A stretch of DNA of 64,000 bases from Flavobacterium sp. LC2016-01 (GCF_009711135.1 NZ_WMIC01000013.1:62001-126000); one strand, 5' to 3'. Positions 41,138 to 50,241 are shown, counted from the stretch's first letter. Notes: a model not told the origin generated them from the letters alone. Translations and numbers: made by a program.

Positions 41138-42382
41138 ATGATGCTAAAATTATTTAAAGAAAATATCCGAATTGCTTTTGGTTCCATCAAAACACAAATT
41201 CTTCGAACCATTCTTACCGTATTAATTATTGCTATCGGAATTACCGCTTTGGTTGGGATTCTAACCGTTGTTACGGCTTTAGAAAATACCGTTTCGACCA
41301 ATTTTGCCTCTATGGGCGCTAACACATTCAACATCAACCAATACGAAAACAATCTAAAAAATCGCGGCGGTAAAGAACGTGAAATCATAAATCCGATTAT
41401 TTCATATCCTGAAGCCGTTGCCTTTAAAAACAAATACAAATATCCATTTACAGAAACCTCACTTTCATTCACCGCAACTTCAAAAGCAGAAGTGAAATTT
41501 TTAGGCGAAAAAACAGATCCCGAAATAAAAATTTTAGGTGTCGATGAACATTTTATATCGAATTCAGGCCTGGAAACTACTTTAGGACGTTCTTTCAATC
41601 TGTTTGACATTGACAACAATACCTATTCCTGCATTGTAGGGTCCGATTTTGAAAAAGGTTTATTGAAAGATGTAAATCCAATTGATAAAATCATTTCAAT
41701 TCGGGGCGCACGTTTTAAAGTAATTGGCGTTTTAAAAGAAAAAGGATCAACGTTTGGAAACAGTCAGGATTTACGCGTTTTAATTCCAATTCAAGTGGCC
41801 CGTTCCTTATTTACTGCACCAAATATCAATTACACTGTCAGCGTTATGGTTTCTAAAAAAGAACTTTTAGATCCTGCAATTGACAATGCCACCAGCGTTA
41901 TGCGCCGCGTTCGTAAATTAAATCCGGTTCGAGACAACAATTTTGGCATTGGCCGAAGCGACGATTTAATAAACCGTATTCTCGGAATCACACAATATTT
42001 AGGCTGGGCTTCTTGGATTATTTCGATCATAACAATTCTAGGATCGTCAATCGCGTTGATGAACATTATGATTGTTTCTGTTACAGAACGCACACGCGAA
42101 ATTGGTGTCAGAAAAGCTTTAGGCGCAACAAAATCAACCATTTCTGTTCAGTTTTTTATCGAAACTTTACTAATTGGACAAATTGGCGGATTGGTCGGAA
42201 TTGTAATAGGAATTCTGCTTGGATTTGCCATTGCGACGGCTATGAACTTTGCCTTTGTTATTCCGTGGAGTGCTATTTTTGCTGCTTTTGCTACTAGTTT
42301 TACCGTTGCTATAGTTTCGGGATTATATCCGGCAATAAAAGCATCAAAATTAGACCCAATCGAAGCTTTGCGATACGAATAG
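41138..42382 (+). CDS. MacB-like ABC transporter permease
   Basis: A 414-residue permease of the FtsX/MacB type. Helix 1 is ILRTILTVLIIAIGITALVGILTVV (about 20-44), followed by a large periplasmic MacB-PCD domain (45-280). Three helices follow (WASWIISIITILGSSIALMNIMIVS, GGLVGIVIGILLGFAIATAMNF, AIFAAFATSFTVAIVSGLYPA), and it ends ASKLDPIEALRYE, the usual motif. Alternative start ATG 41141. No ATPase gene is adjacent, so its partner is encoded elsewhere. Confidence 0.9.
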   Translation: MMLKLFKENIRIAFGSIKTQILRTILTVLIIAIGITALVGILTVVTALENTVSTNFASMGANTFNINQYENNLKNRGGKEREIINPIISYPEAVAFKNKYKYPFTETSLSFTATSKAEVKFLGEKTDPEIKILGVDEHFISNSGLETTLGRSFNLFDIDNNTYSCIVGSDFEKGLLKDVNPIDKIISIRGARFKVIGVLKEKGSTFGNSQDLRVLIPIQVARSLFTAPNINYTVSVMVSKKELLDPAIDNATSVMRRVRKLNPVRDNNFGIGRSDDLINRILGITQYLGWASWIISIITILGSSIALMNIMIVSVTERTREIGVRKALGATKSTISVQFFIETLLIGQIGGLVGIVIGILLGFAIATAMNFAFVIPWSAIFAAFATSFTVAIVSGLYPAIKASKLDPIEALRYE

Positions 42383-42389
42383 TTTTTTT

Positions 42390-42484
42390 TTAGTGGTCAG
42401 TACTCAGGTTTTTAGTGTTCAGTTTTAGCTGAAAACTATAAGGATCTTTTGGCTGAACACTAAAAACCTGAACACTGAACACTC
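42390..42484. repeat. CAGTATTCAG-type short-repeat palindrome
   Basis: Left half TAGTGGTCAGTACTCAGGTT, then TTTAGTGTTCAGTTTTAGC; right half GCTGAACACTAAAAACCTGA, then ACACTGAACACT. Imperfect inverse copies that fill a convergent gap and may terminate both transcripts. Related to 31481-31567. Confidence 0.6.
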
Positions 42485-42486
42485 TC

Positions 42487-43341
42487 TTAAATATTCGTTT
42501 TTATCATTCGGTCATTATCATAAATATCTTTTCGAAGTTCGATATTTTTGAAATTCAGTTTTTCAAGCATTTCTTTCGTTTCTTTACCCAGATACTGATT
42601 AATTTCAAAATACAATTGCCCATTTTCCAAAAGGTTTTTCTGAGCTAACTCGGCAATTTTTCTGTAAAAAATCAAAGCGTCGTTGTCATCAACAAATAAG
42701 GCTAAATGCGGTTCAAAATCCAGAACATTCTTCTTGATTTCAGCTTTTTCTAAATTACGAACATAAGGCGGATTTGAAACAATGATATCATAATCTGATT
42801 TCAAAATATCTAATTCCAATATATTCTTCAGCATAAAAGTAACCTCCACATTATTGTTTATGGCATTTCTTTTAGCTGTCTCTAATGCTTTTTTAGACAC
42901 ATCAATAGCATATACTTTTGCATTTGGAAGATTTTTAGCCAATGAAATAGCGATACAGCCGCTTCCAGTTCCAATATCTAAGATTTTGATTTCTTTAGAC
43001 TTGTCTATATTTTTATTTTCGTTGATAATCCATTCCACCAATTCTTCGGTCTCTGGTCTCGGAATCAAAACATTTTCATTTACTTCAAACTCCAAACCGT
43101 AAAAACTCGTTTTCCCAAGCAAATACTGAATCGGAACTTCATTTTTAAGTTCTTGCAATAGTGAATCCCAAACCACAAAATCTTTCTCTGAAAAATTCAG
43201 TTCGTGATTTAAAGCTAAATCAATCTGACGTAATTTATGTTTGTCGTCTAAAATTAAATAGAAAAAACTCTCCGCTTCATATGCATCATAAAAAGGCGAT
43301 AATTCTTTTATAAACTGAGTACGGTATTGTTTGATTTTCAT
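42487..43341 (-). CDS. prmC: Release factor glutamine methyltransferase
   Basis: SAM-dependent methylase acting on the GGQ glutamine of release factors. 284 residues: N-terminal helical domain (1-85), LIPRPETEELVEWII, SAM loop ILDIGTGSGCIAISLA, and the catalytic NPPY in DIIVSNPPYVR. All family hallmarks are intact. Confidence 0.94.
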   Translation of the reverse strand: MKIKQYRTQFIKELSPFYDAYEAESFFYLILDDKHKLRQIDLALNHELNFSEKDFVVWDSLLQELKNEVPIQYLLGKTSFYGLEFEVNENVLIPRPETEELVEWIINENKNIDKSKEIKILDIGTGSGCIAISLAKNLPNAKVYAIDVSKKALETAKRNAINNNVEVTFMLKNILELDILKSDYDIIVSNPPYVRNLEKAEIKKNVLDFEPHLALFVDDNDALIFYRKIAELAQKNLLENGQLYFEINQYLGKETKEMLEKLNFKNIELRKDIYDNDRMIKTNI

Positions 43342-43421
43342 TTTTAATATCTGAGTATTTTTTCAGCAAAAGCCAATTTCTTTCAAAATAAGTGTCGGAA
43401 AATCTAATTTGTTACAAGATT

Positions 43422-43907
43422 TTACAAAACTTTCAACATCCAAACCGGGCAAGAACTGTGCCCAGTACATCCTAATGGAGCATCTAAATATTCAAAACCT
43501 GATTTTTTATACAATTTTTGGGCATCATGCATAAATGGCATCGTTTCAATATAGCATTTTTTAAAGCCAAAATTCCTTGCTTCATTCAGACATTTTTCCA
43601 TCATTTGGCCTCCTATCCCTAAACCTCGTGTTTTTGGCAAAAAATACATCTTTTGCAGTTCACAAATTTCTGGATCGCCATTTTCTAAAGGTGCAATACC
43701 GCAACAACCCACGATTTCACCTTCATTTTCAACAACAAAATAAACTGATTTCGGTTTATTATATTCTTCAAACATTAAATCCAGATATGGATCTGCGTAT
43801 GCTGTACCTACTTTAGGAATTTCCATTTCATCAAAAACAGAACGTATTAATTCAGCAACTGCTTTATTGTCCTCTTTTTTAATTGCTCTAATTATGCAAT
43901 TTTTCAT
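43422..43907 (-). CDS. GNAT N-acetyltransferase
   Basis: A 161-residue acetyltransferase. VVENEGEIVGCCGIAPLENGDPEICELQKMYFLPKTRGLGIGGQMMEKCL carries the acetyl-CoA loop (RGLGIGG), and KKCYIETMPFMHDAQKLYKKSGF is the C-terminal GNAT signature. Several cysteines near the C-terminus (LGCTGHSSCPVWML). Substrate unknown. Divergent from ribD. Confidence 0.87.
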   Translation of the reverse strand: MKNCIIRAIKKEDNKAVAELIRSVFDEMEIPKVGTAYADPYLDLMFEEYNKPKSVYFVVENEGEIVGCCGIAPLENGDPEICELQKMYFLPKTRGLGIGGQMMEKCLNEARNFGFKKCYIETMPFMHDAQKLYKKSGFEYLDAPLGCTGHSSCPVWMLKVL

Positions 43908-43933
43908 AATTCTTTTTATTCATGTAATATTTA

Positions 43934-43941
43934 CAAAAGTA
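43934..43941 (-). promoter_or_regulatory. Promoter -7 element of the GNAT gene
   Basis: On the minus strand it reads TACTTTTG, an exact consensus match, 26 bp before the ATG at 43907. Confidence 0.5.
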
Positions 43942-43982
43942 AAAATACTTTTTCGATAGTTTCCCAACAATCCTGTTAACTA

Positions 43983-44013
43983 TTGAGACTAAAGTCAAAA
44001 TTAATTACTTTTG
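43983..44013 (+). promoter_or_regulatory. Promoter of ribD (TTG-N20-TACTTTTG)
   Basis: TTG at 43983-43985 and TACTTTTG at 44006-44013 are spaced 20 bp apart, the best full -33/-7 pair I found. The -7 element ends only 4 bp before the GTG start, so the transcript may be leaderless or nearly so. Confidence 0.6.
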
Positions 44014-44017
44014 CACA

Positions 44018-45067
44018 GTGAATATACATGAGAAGTACATAAAACGCTGTATCGAACTTGCCCAAAATGGTTTTGGAACAACTTATCCAAATCCGATGGT
44101 GGGCAGTGTAATTGTTTATGAAGACCAAATTATCGGTGAAGGCTGGCATAAAAAAGCTGGCGAACCGCACGCCGAAGTGAATGCGGTTCGATCTGTGAAA
44201 GATAAATCGCTATTAAAAAAAGCAACAATTTACGTTAGTTTAGAACCTTGCTCTCATTTTGGCAAAACACCTCCTTGCTGTGATTTAATTATTGCCAATA
44301 AAATTCCGAATGTTGTTGTTGGAACTGTTGATCCTAATGAAAAAGTCGCAGGAAAAGGAATTAAAAAACTGCTTGAAGCTGGTGCAAATGTTACGGTTGG
44401 TGTTCTTGAAGACGAATGCAACGAACTTAATAAACGCTTTTTTACTTTTCATCAAAAAAAACGTCCTTATATCATTTTAAAATGGGCCGAAAGTCAAGAC
44501 GGATTTTTAGCACCAGAAAAAGAAATGAATCAGGAACGCAAACCGGTTTGGATTACCAATCAATATTCAAGACAATTGGTTCATAAATGGCGAAGTGAAG
44601 AACAGGCAATTTTAGTAGGAACTCAAACTGTCATTGAAGACAATCCTAAATTAAACACTAGAGATTGGTCAGGAAATAATCCTGTACGAGTGGTTTTAGA
44701 TCAGAATAACCGAATTTCAAAAGACAGTTTTGTTTTTGACAACAGTGTAAAAACAATTGTATTTTCAAAAGACGGAAACAATTCCTCAACTGAAAACACC
44801 ATTTTTGAAAAGATTGATTTTAATGAAAATCTAATTTCTCAGATTTTAAACGTTTTGTATCAGCATCAAATTCAGTCTATAATTATTGAAGGCGGAAGAC
44901 AAACTTTACAATCTTTTATTGATGAAGATTTATGGGATGAAGCCCGAATTTTCATAGGAGCAACTCATTTTGAAAAAGGCATAAAAGCACCGATTATCCA
45001 AAAGAAAAACACAATCAAAACCAATATTCAGAACGACGAATTACTTTATATTACAAACCATGATTGA
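44018..45067 (+). CDS. ribD: Bifunctional riboflavin deaminase-reductase RibD
   Basis: Riboflavin pathway enzyme. The N-terminal deaminase (1-~145) has zinc ligands H51 (HAEVNA), C78 and C87 (EPCSHFGKTPPCC) with catalytic Glu53. The C-terminal NADPH reductase (~150-349) shows RPYIILKWAESQDG, VGTQTVIEDNPKLNTR and IIEGGRQTLQSFI. 349 residues, GTG start: no later start would preserve the N-terminus. Its stop overlaps the HAD gene by 8 bp. That gene could encode the missing phosphatase step of the pathway, though this is inference. Confidence 0.94.
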   Translation: MNIHEKYIKRCIELAQNGFGTTYPNPMVGSVIVYEDQIIGEGWHKKAGEPHAEVNAVRSVKDKSLLKKATIYVSLEPCSHFGKTPPCCDLIIANKIPNVVVGTVDPNEKVAGKGIKKLLEAGANVTVGVLEDECNELNKRFFTFHQKKRPYIILKWAESQDGFLAPEKEMNQERKPVWITNQYSRQLVHKWRSEEQAILVGTQTVIEDNPKLNTRDWSGNNPVRVVLDQNNRISKDSFVFDNSVKTIVFSKDGNNSSTENTIFEKIDFNENLISQILNVLYQHQIQSIIIEGGRQTLQSFIDEDLWDEARIFIGATHFEKGIKAPIIQKKNTIKTNIQNDELLYITNHD

Positions 45068-45662
45068 TACGATAATTTTTGACTTTGGCGATATTTTCAT
45101 CAATTTAAACAAACAAGGAACCATTTCAGGATTGCAAAAATTAGGCATGACCGAATGGAATTCAGAAATGGATCGTTTGAATTTATTATATGAAACTGGC
45201 GATGTTTCGTACGAAGATTTTTTAGGCGGATTTCAAAAAGAACTTCCAAATGCTTCAGTTGAAGAAATTTTAAAAGCTTGGAATGCCGTTTTAGCCGATT
45301 TTCCAGCGTACCGACTTGAGTTCTTAAAGGAGCTTTCAAAAAAATATCGTTTGTTTCTTTTGAGCAATACAGATGCTATTCATATTGCCACTTTTGAAAA
45401 AACAGTCGGCATTCCTTTTTATACTGACTTTTATAACTGTTTTGAAAAAGTTCATTTTTCGTTTGAAATTAGAAAACGTAAACCCAATGCAAATTCTTAT
45501 CAGCATTTAATTGATGAACATCATTTAATCCCAGAACAGACTTTATTTGTTGACGACAAAAAAGAAAACACAGATGCTGCTGTTGCTTTAGGCCTTCATG
45601 TATGGAATTTGCAAGTTGGACAAGAAGATGTTGTCGATTTATTTAGCAAAGGAATATTATAA
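45060..45662 (+). CDS. HAD family hydrolase (YihX-like)
   Basis: A 200-residue phosphatase-like protein. Motif I is IIFDFGDIFINL: nucleophile Asp8, but residue +2 is Gly where the general-acid Asp usually stands, as in YihX-type proteins. Motif II is LFLLSNTD and motif IV is TLFVDDKKENTDAA. The cap is helical (12-95). It overlaps the end of ribD by 8 bp, so translation is coupled and a role in riboflavin intermediate dephosphorylation is possible. Confidence 0.85.
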   Translation: MIDTIIFDFGDIFINLNKQGTISGLQKLGMTEWNSEMDRLNLLYETGDVSYEDFLGGFQKELPNASVEEILKAWNAVLADFPAYRLEFLKELSKKYRLFLLSNTDAIHIATFEKTVGIPFYTDFYNCFEKVHFSFEIRKRKPNANSYQHLIDEHHLIPEQTLFVDDKKENTDAAVALGLHVWNLQVGQEDVVDLFSKGIL

Positions 45663-45687
45663 AAAATTAGCCATTTAGATTTTAATT

Positions 45688-46320
45688 TTGGAATACAGCG
45701 ACACTTATCAAACCATTGCATTTGAATCTGAAGAGATTCTTTTTAAAGAAAAAGGAAGCAAATTCTTTGGCTACGCTTTTCCTATTGAAAACGAAGACGA
45801 AGTAAAACCCATTATTGAAAACCTAAAAAAACTGCATCCGCATGCCGTGCATTACTGTTATGCTTATCAATTAGGAACAGCTCCGAAAATATCATACAGG
45901 GCAAATGACGACGGAGAACCCAGCAATACTGCCGGCGCACCCATTTATGGTCAAATTCAGTCTTTCGGATTAACGAATATTCTTGTAGTCGTGGTTCGTA
46001 TTTTTGGCGGTGTAAAATTAGGAGTTGGCGGTTTAATCGCTGCTTACCGAACAACTGCGCAAATGACACTTGAAATTTGCGAAATTGTTGAAAAAACAAT
46101 TGATGTTCATTTTTTAATCTCTTTTGATTATAAAAATATGAATAAAGTAATGCGGGTTATTAAAGAAAAAAAGCTGGAAATTATTTCTCAAGAAATGGAA
46201 ATAGAGGAAAATTCCGATATTCCAATTGGCAAAATAATCACAAAAACGCGAAAAAAAAATGCCGAATCTGTATTCGACATTTTTGATTTAATGTTTGAAA
46301 TCGACATTAAAATTATATAA
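45688..46320 (+). CDS. IMPACT family protein YigZ
   Basis: A 210-residue protein with the conserved N-terminal UPF0029 domain (EKGSKFFGYAFPIENEDEVKPIIENLKKLHPHAVHYCYAYQ, DDGEPSNTAGAPIYGQIQSFGLTNILVVVVRIFGGVKLGVGGLIAAY). A ~70-residue DUF1949-type end follows. The start is a TTG 25 bp after the HAD gene; no ATG precedes the conserved region. Homologs affect translation or ribosome-related stress. Molecular role uncertain. Confidence 0.87.
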   Translation: MEYSDTYQTIAFESEEILFKEKGSKFFGYAFPIENEDEVKPIIENLKKLHPHAVHYCYAYQLGTAPKISYRANDDGEPSNTAGAPIYGQIQSFGLTNILVVVVRIFGGVKLGVGGLIAAYRTTAQMTLEICEIVEKTIDVHFLISFDYKNMNKVMRVIKEKKLEIISQEMEIEENSDIPIGKIITKTRKKNAESVFDIFDLMFEIDIKII

Positions 46321-46351
46321 ATTAACACTAAAACATAGCTCATTTTAACAA

Positions 46352-46756
46352 TTATACCAGTGTTTTAAATAATTCTAAAATGTAATCTGGAGGCGCTGTT
46401 GGGCGGCCCGTTTTTAACGAAATAAATACTAAAATAAACACAGCCGTTGTTAATAACTCACCCGCTTCGTTAAAGATCTCACAGTCGAATTCGATCTTTA
46501 CAGAAGACTGACTTTTGAAGGTTGTATGAATTGTAAGAAGTTCATCATAACGCGCTGATTTTTTATAATTTATTTGCATCGAAACAATTGGCAGGCCAAT
46601 CCCGCTTTCTTCCATGCTCGCATACGAAATCCCTTTGTTTCTAAGCCATTCCACGCGTCCGATCTCAAAATAAGGCACATAATTTCCGTGATAAACTACT
46701 CCCATTTGATCAGTTTCGGAGTAACGGACACGCACTTGCGTTTGATGATTTTTCAT
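46352..46756 (-). CDS. Acyl-CoA thioesterase (YbgC-like)
   Basis: A 134-residue hot-dog-fold enzyme. VRYSETDQMGVVYHGNYVPYFEIGRVEWLRNKG carries the catalytic Asp (D17 in ETDQMG) of 4-hydroxybenzoyl-CoA-type thioesterases. Related proteins hydrolyse short acyl-CoAs. Convergent with yigZ, 31 bp apart. Confidence 0.9.
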   Translation of the reverse strand: MKNHQTQVRVRYSETDQMGVVYHGNYVPYFEIGRVEWLRNKGISYASMEESGIGLPIVSMQINYKKSARYDELLTIHTTFKSQSSVKIEFDCEIFNEAGELLTTAVFILVFISLKTGRPTAPPDYILELFKTLV

Positions 46757-46877
46757 TCTTTATATATTAAAAATAATTAATTCTAAAAATAACTCTTACA
46801 ACATTTTTTTATAAAATTAGACACCAAAATATTTTTTTTTACAGAAATTTGTTCACATATTTGTTATCCCGAAATAC

Positions 46878-46907
46878 GGAGAAATTTTGCTCCTTTTTTA
46901 TTAGGAG
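46878..46907 (+). promoter_or_regulatory. Possible alternative hairpins in the dnaA leader
   Basis: GGAG (46878) can pair with CTCC (46890) before a T6 run, or the same CTCCT can pair with AGGAG at 46903-46907. The stems are only 4-5 bp, so this is weak. No cluster of clear DnaA boxes is seen upstream of dnaA; TTGTTCACA at 46849-46857 is one mismatch away. Confidence 0.2.
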
Positions 46908-46942
46908 AATCTTTATCAATAATAAAAAACTTATCTGAATCT

Positions 46943-48370
46943 ATGACTAAAACTGCTCAATCGGTATGGGAAAACTGTTTGTCCTTTATAAAAGACAATA
47001 TTCAAGATCAAGCTTACAAAACTTGGTTCGAACCAATCAAATCAGTTGAGCTAACCGACAACGCATTATATATTCAGGTACCTAGTAAATTTTTCTACGA
47101 ATGGTTAGAAGAACATTACGTTAAATTATTGAAAGTTGCGCTTACCAAAGAACTGGGAAAAAACGCAAAGTTACTCTATAAAATTAAAATGGAGAACACT
47201 TATGGAAACAAACAGCCGTTTACCGAACAGCTGCCAAGTTCCAACAGAGTGCCTATGAAACCGCAAGAGGTTGACGCTCCGTTTAAAAACTTAAATCCAG
47301 AGCTAAAAAATCCGTTTGTAATTCCTGGTATCAGAAATTTAAAAATTGAGTCGCAATTAAATCCAAATTACAGTTTTGATAATTTCCTTGAAGGAGATTC
47401 AAACCGTTTGGCGCGTTCTGCAGGTATGGCTGTTGCTAATAAACCTGGAGGAACTTCATTTAATCCATTGTTGATTTTTGGTGGAGTTGGTTTAGGAAAA
47501 ACGCACTTAGCACACGCTATTGGTGTTGAAGTAAAAGACAAATATCCTGAAAAAACGGTTTTATATATTTCTGCCGAAATTTTCACACAACAATATATTG
47601 ATTCGGTAAAAAAGAACAATCGTAATGATTTCATTCACTTTTACCAATTAATCGACGTTTTGATTATTGATGACGTTCAGTTTCTTTCTGGAAAATCTGG
47701 AACGCAGGACGTGTTTTTCCATATTTTTAATTATCTGCACCAAAACGGAAAGCAGGTAATTTTAACTTCAGACAAAGCGCCTGTTGATATGCAGGATATT
47801 GAACAAAGATTATTATCTCGTTTTAAATGGGGATTGTCTGCAGAATTGCACCAGCCTGATTACGAAACACGTATTTCAATCTTAAAAAACATTTTGTACC
47901 GAGATGGTGTTGAAATGCCAGAAGACATTTTAGAATATGTTGCACGCAATATCAAAACTAACGTTCGTGAACTTGAAGGAGCAATTATTTCGTTAATCGC
48001 TCAGTCTTCTTTCAACAAAAAAGAAGTTACGATTGAGTTGGCAAAAAGTGTTGTAGAGAAATTTGTTAAAAACGTAAAGAGAGAAATCTCTATCGATTAT
48101 ATTCAAAAAATTGTTTCTGATTATTTCCAATTAGATATCGAAACACTTCAATCAAAAACAAGAAAAAGGCACGTTGTTCAGGCAAGACAATTGGCCATGT
48201 TTTTTGCAAAGAAATTTACTAAAGCTTCTTTGGCAAACATTGGTTCACAAATTGGAGACCGCGATCACGCTACCGTTTTACATGCTTGTAAAACTGTTGA
48301 TAATTTAGTTTCTACAGACAAACAATTCAAAAAATTTGTCGAAGACATCAACAAAAAATTAACGCTATAA
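46943..48370 (+). CDS. dnaA: Chromosomal replication initiator DnaA
   Basis: AAA+ initiator, 475 residues. Domain I (SVWENCLSFIKDNIQDQAYKTWFEPI), variable linker (~90-140), Walker A GGVGLGKTH, Walker B LLIIDDVQF-like segment (DVLIIDDVQFLSGK) and the domain IV signature GDRDHATVLHACKT are complete. Followed within 9 bp by the LMW phosphatase gene. The replication origin may be near but cannot be located from DnaA boxes by eye. Confidence 0.97.
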   Translation: MTKTAQSVWENCLSFIKDNIQDQAYKTWFEPIKSVELTDNALYIQVPSKFFYEWLEEHYVKLLKVALTKELGKNAKLLYKIKMENTYGNKQPFTEQLPSSNRVPMKPQEVDAPFKNLNPELKNPFVIPGIRNLKIESQLNPNYSFDNFLEGDSNRLARSAGMAVANKPGGTSFNPLLIFGGVGLGKTHLAHAIGVEVKDKYPEKTVLYISAEIFTQQYIDSVKKNNRNDFIHFYQLIDVLIIDDVQFLSGKSGTQDVFFHIFNYLHQNGKQVILTSDKAPVDMQDIEQRLLSRFKWGLSAELHQPDYETRISILKNILYRDGVEMPEDILEYVARNIKTNVRELEGAIISLIAQSSFNKKEVTIELAKSVVEKFVKNVKREISIDYIQKIVSDYFQLDIETLQSKTRKRHVVQARQLAMFFAKKFTKASLANIGSQIGDRDHATVLHACKTVDNLVSTDKQFKKFVEDINKKLTL

Positions 48371-48379
48371 ACGCGAATC

Positions 48380-48847
48380 ATGCCAGTAAAAATTTTAATG
48401 GTTTGTTTGGGAAATATTTGCAGATCTCCTTTAGCAGAAGGTATTTTAGCATCAAAATTGCCCACAGACAAATTTATTGTTGATTCTGCAGGAACAGGAT
48501 CATGGCATATTGGACATTGTCCTGACAAGCGTTCTATAGATGTTGCCCGCAAAAACGGAATCAACATAAGCGAGCAAAAAGGCAGACAAATTAAACCTGC
48601 TGATTTTGATGAATTCGATTATATCTATGTAATGGATAACTCGAATTTTCGCGATGTAGTTCATTTAGCTAAAACTCCTGAACATAAAAATAAAGTTCGT
48701 TTGATTTTAAACGAATTATTCCCAGATGAAAATGTCGATGTTCCGGATCCTTATTATGGTTCTGCAAATGGTTTCGACAACGTTTACCAGATGCTGGATG
48801 AAGCAACGGATTTAATTGCTGATCAACTTCTAAAAAAACATTCTTAA
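48380..48847 (+). CDS. Low-molecular-weight protein tyrosine phosphatase
   Basis: A 155-residue enzyme. Phosphate loop CLGNICRS (Cys9, Arg15) at the N-terminus and the general-acid Asp in VPDPYYG near the C-terminus define the family. Probably removes phosphate from tyrosine (or arginine) in regulatory or polysaccharide-export proteins. Starts 9 bp after dnaA. Confidence 0.93.
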   Translation: MPVKILMVCLGNICRSPLAEGILASKLPTDKFIVDSAGTGSWHIGHCPDKRSIDVARKNGINISEQKGRQIKPADFDEFDYIYVMDNSNFRDVVHLAKTPEHKNKVRLILNELFPDENVDVPDPYYGSANGFDNVYQMLDEATDLIADQLLKKHS

Positions 48848-48907
48848 TTCAATTCAATTGTTTCTAAAAGAGAGATAGTTGAATTTTTTAATTTTAAACA
48901 AATACAC

Positions 48908-49621
48908 ATGAAACTTCTCGGAAAATTATATCTTATTCCAACTACAATGGGCGAAAGCGATCCGATGGATGTTTTACCGCAAACGGTAAGAAGAACCATC
49001 GAGCTTATCGACCATTATATTGTTGAAAACGATAAAACAGCCAGAAAATCAATAAAAGCAGTTTATCCCGAAAAAAAGCAATCTGAATTGGTGCTTTTTA
49101 CTCTTAATAAACGTACTCAACCAAGCGAACATTTAGATTTTATAAAACCTTTATTAGAAGGAAAAAATATGGGATTAATGAGCGAAGCCGGCTGTCCGGG
49201 CGTTGCAGATCCTGGTGCCGTAATTGTAAAATTAGCGCATGAAAAAGGAATTCAAGTTGTTCCTTTAGTTGGCCCTTCTTCTATTTTATTAGCCATGATG
49301 GCTTCTGGAATGAACGGCCAGAGTTTTACTTTTAACGGTTATTTGCCAATTGACAAAGACGAGAAAAAATCGGCATTAAAGTATTTTGAAAAATTATCTC
49401 AAGACAAAAATCAATCACAGCTTTTTATAGAAACTCCATATAGAAATAACAAATTGGTAGAAGATCTTTTGCAGATTCTAAATCCATCAACACATCTTTG
49501 TATTGCGACCGACATTACATTACCAACAGAATTCATTAAAACAATGAAAATTTCTGATTGGAAAAAATTAAAAGTAGATTTACATAATCGACCGACGATT
49601 TTCATTATTCATAAAATGTAA
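48908..49621 (+). CDS. RsmI-like SAM-dependent methyltransferase
   Basis: A 237-residue tetrapyrrole-methylase-fold protein. GKLYLIPTTMGES, GLMSEAGCPGVADPGAVIVKLAH and VPLVGPSSILLAMMASGMNGQSFTFNGYLP match RsmI (16S rRNA C1402 2'-O methylase), but it lacks RsmI's usual C-terminal extension. Either a short RsmI or a paralog. Its last 14 codons are duplicated ~665 bp downstream (50248-50289). Confidence 0.85.
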   Translation: MKLLGKLYLIPTTMGESDPMDVLPQTVRRTIELIDHYIVENDKTARKSIKAVYPEKKQSELVLFTLNKRTQPSEHLDFIKPLLEGKNMGLMSEAGCPGVADPGAVIVKLAHEKGIQVVPLVGPSSILLAMMASGMNGQSFTFNGYLPIDKDEKKSALKYFEKLSQDKNQSQLFIETPYRNNKLVEDLLQILNPSTHLCIATDITLPTEFIKTMKISDWKKLKVDLHNRPTIFIIHKM

Positions 49622-50241
49622 ACTAAGTTTAAACCACTATATGAAAAAGTTGTTAATCGTTATTGTCATTTGCTTCTTCCAAAATGTTTTTTCACAAACC
49701 ATTCCGAAAGGCAAATCAACTCAAAAAACAGAAGCCCCAGCTGAATATGTTCCGTCAAATACGCAAGCTGTTAATGAAGATGACGATCAAGTTTACAATA
49801 CTTCAGGAGTAGATGTCATACCTCAATTTCCTGGAGGAATGAACGAATTTTATAAATTCATCAGCAAAAATTATATTGTCCCAAAAGAAAAACCATTTTT
49901 TGTAAAAGGAAAGGTGCACGCTACTTTTGTTATTGAAAAAGACGGCTCACTAAATGAAGCAAAAATATCAAAAGACATTGGCTTCGGGACAGGAAATGAA
50001 GCTATTCGCGTTTTACAACTATGTCCTAAATGGTCTCCGGCAAAATTAAAAGGAAAAGAAGTGAGGGTATTTTATGCCATTCCTATCGTTATAAATTAAT
50101 ATCTTTAATCTCTCACATAAGTTTCTCCAAAATCAAACTTTATCATGAGTAAACTCCCAAACGTAACTACAAGCATTTTAACGGTAATTTCTAAAATGAG
50201 AGCTGAATACAATTCGATAAATCTTTCGCAAGTCATCAAAA
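49577..50241 (+). repeat. Tandem duplication, unit 1
   Basis: Runs from the last codons of the RsmI-like gene through the first TonB-domain gene to a broken copy of the aminotransferase start. Unit 2 (50245-50876) follows directly with the same order: RsmI-end, TonB-domain gene, intact aminotransferase start. The intergenic sequences are also alike (AAAATCAAACTTTATCATGA and AAAATCAAACTTTATTATGA). Confidence 0.8.
49641..50099 (+). CDS. TonB C-terminal domain protein, copy 1
   Basis: A 152-residue exported protein. The signal peptide MKKLLIVIVICFFQNVFSQ precedes a charged region and a TonB C-terminal domain (~55-152: GVDVIPQFPGGMNEFYKFI, FVIEKDGSLNEAKISKDIGFG, AIRVLQLCPKWSPAKL). No cytoplasmic membrane anchor or proline-rich rod, so it is not a standard TonB; it may be a periplasmic protein of unknown partner. 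Tandem paralog at 50310. Confidence 0.82.
   Translation: MKKLLIVIVICFFQNVFSQTIPKGKSTQKTEAPAEYVPSNTQAVNEDDDQVYNTSGVDVIPQFPGGMNEFYKFISKNYIVPKEKPFFVKGKVHATFVIEKDGSLNEAKISKDIGFGTGNEAIRVLQLCPKWSPAKLKGKEVRVFYAIPIVIN

Noticed and set aside
46757..46942. Replication origin next to dnaA
   Set aside because: Only one near-match to a DnaA box (TTGTTCACA) was seen; no cluster and no unwinding repeats that stand out from the AT-rich background.
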